Assembly (NCBI GenBank): GCA_963709765.1
Contig: CAVPXL010000006.1
Coordinates: forward strand, 62,001 to 126,000
DNA from: Roseitranquillus sp963709765
Lineage (GTDB): Bacteria; Pseudomonadota; Alphaproteobacteria; Rhodobacterales; Rhodobacteraceae
DNA length: 64,000 nt
Reading direction: 5' to 3'
Both the position numbers and the translations under genes were made by a program. The notes under the pieces were generated by a model. It saw nothing but the letters and a program-made list of their open reading frames with translations. It was not told where the DNA came from and did not search any database. Below, piece by piece: positions 63,210 through 64,000 of this stretch (position 1 is the first letter of the stretch; every line of letters begins with the position of its first letter).

Positions 63210-64000
63210 ACGACGCAATTCGCAGTTCTCTTCTTTTCGCCGCGGTTTTCGGTCTCATTGCGCTGACAGGATTTCTTCAAGATTGGAATGTTGCGCTCGG
63301 GATCCTGAACATGGGCCTCATCTCTGCGATCATGGCTCTCGGCGTGAATATGCAATGGGGCTATGCCGGCCTTTTCAACATAGGCGTCATGGGTTTTGTC
63401 GCGCTGGGCGGGCTCGGCGCGGTCATCGTATCGATGCCACCCGTGCCCGACGCCTGGTCCGCCGGAGGGTTCGCGCGTCATCGCCGCGCTGGCAGCCGGT
63501 GGAGCGACGATCGCGGCCGCCATCCTCGTGTGGCAACGCATCAGCTCGAGGTTGCGACGGACGGTCGTTCTGTTGAGCGTCCTCCTGACCGGCTTCGTCA
63601 TCTTTCGCTGGCTGCTCGATCCGGCTGTGGAGGCGATTGAATCCGTCAATCCGGCTGCCGAAGGCTATCTGGGCGGACTGGGGCTGCCAGTGCTGCTTGC
63701 CTGGCCGGTGGGCGGAATTCTTGCCGCAGGTGCAGCGTGGATCGTCGGCAAGACGGCGCTGGGACTTCGGGCGGACTATCTTGCGATCGCGACGTTGGGC
63801 ATTGCCGAGATCATCATCGCGCTGCTCAAGAACGAAGACTGGCTCAGTCGTGGCGTGAAGAACGTGGTCGGCCTTCCCCGCCCTGTTCCGTACGAAATCG
63901 ATCTGCAGAACGACGCTGGCTTCGTCGAACATGCTGGTGCACTGGGTCTTGATCCGGTCACGGCTTCGTCCCTTGCCGTGAAACTTGGATATACGGGCCT
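63206..64000 (+). pseudogene. Branched-chain amino acid-type ABC transporter permease, LivM type (partial; one frameshift)
   Basis: MNDAIRSSLLFAAVFGLIAL, then LGILNMGLISAIMALGVNMQWGYAGLFNIGVMGFVALGG, the LivM signature (GYAGLFNIG). A one-base shift near 63468 moves from GG to RVIAALAAGGATIAAAILVW; the frame then holds LGLRADYLAIATLGIAEIIIALLKNEDW. The protein runs off the end of the window. The start overlaps the livH-type stop. Confidence 0.85.

Noticed and set aside
1..64000. CRISPR arrays, rRNA or tRNA genes, insertion sequences, prophage
   Set aside because: Reading both strands by eye gave no repeat-spacer pattern, no tRNA cloverleaf apart from the tmRNA acceptor part, and no transposase-like protein.

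Overview
The window looks like a chromosomal segment of a GC-rich marine-type Rhodobacterales (Rhodobacteraceae/Roseobacter group) alphaproteobacterium. Evidence: a circularly permuted two-piece tmRNA, an SspB of the alphaproteobacterial type, a DUF1476 ATPase-inhibitor (zeta) protein, an AcuI-type reductase, DUF4169, a 'component of SufBCD' type membrane protein, RNase E with a long acidic insertion, and a CtrA-type TTAA-N7-TTAA site. Almost all of it is core-genome content. No tRNA, rRNA, CRISPR array, insertion sequence or prophage was seen.

Layout. 0-13 kb: start of a probable corrinoid protein, a PA0069-family radical SAM enzyme, a betaine/homocysteine methyltransferase, DUF1476, purC-purS-purQ, a DctB/DctD-like two-component pair whose regulator lacks the sigma-54 contact loop, RNase E, TusA, RHH and DUF4169 proteins, and fumC. 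13-17 kb: sspB next to the tmRNA gene (both serve ribosome rescue and ClpXP proteolysis), an orphan polyamine-type binding protein, a DinB-like protein and acuI. 17-28 kb: CorB/HlyC-like protein, xerD, a secreted unknown protein, a 44-aa membrane protein, aroK-aroB, hemB, a small membrane protein and mfd. 28-39 kb: Bcr/CflA efflux, methyltransferase, DsbA-like and CsbD-like proteins, a YejA-like binding protein, a candidate sRNA with its own promoter and terminator, DUF808, 3-hydroxybutyrate dehydrogenase, patatin, DUF502, psuG-psuK. 39-43.8 kb: rpsB-tsf, an intergenic region with three stem-loops and a near-perfect lux box, a LuxR solo with a degenerate AHL pocket coupled to a decayed aroQ, and a FAD oxidoreductase. 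43.8-51 kb: a complete Pho cluster on the minus strand (phoR-pstS-pstC-pstA-pstB-phoU-phoB) with a triple Pho box in front of pstS. 51-58 kb: transsulfuration-type PLP enzyme, gamma carbonic anhydrase, gmk, yicC, a PAS_5 protein behind a CtrA site, class II DAHP synthase and a GlxA-type regulator. 58.8-64 kb: a branched-chain amino acid/amide type ABC transporter (binding protein, two ATPases, a small unknown protein, two permeases) running off the end.

Reading frames are clean from 0 to 13 kb and from 16 to 42 kb, but sspB, the polyamine-type binding protein, DinB, and many genes after 42 kb carry one to several frameshifts, including genes that should be essential (gmk, aroF/aroG, pstA). 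Most of these are best read as sequence or assembly error rather than gene decay. The exception is the aroQ-like remnant, which has also lost catalytic residues. The most interesting candidates are the lux box plus divergent LuxR solo, the candidate sRNA at 33.03-33.11 kb, the GAFTGA-less DctD, the CtrA site before the PAS gene, and the ssrA-sspB neighbourhood.
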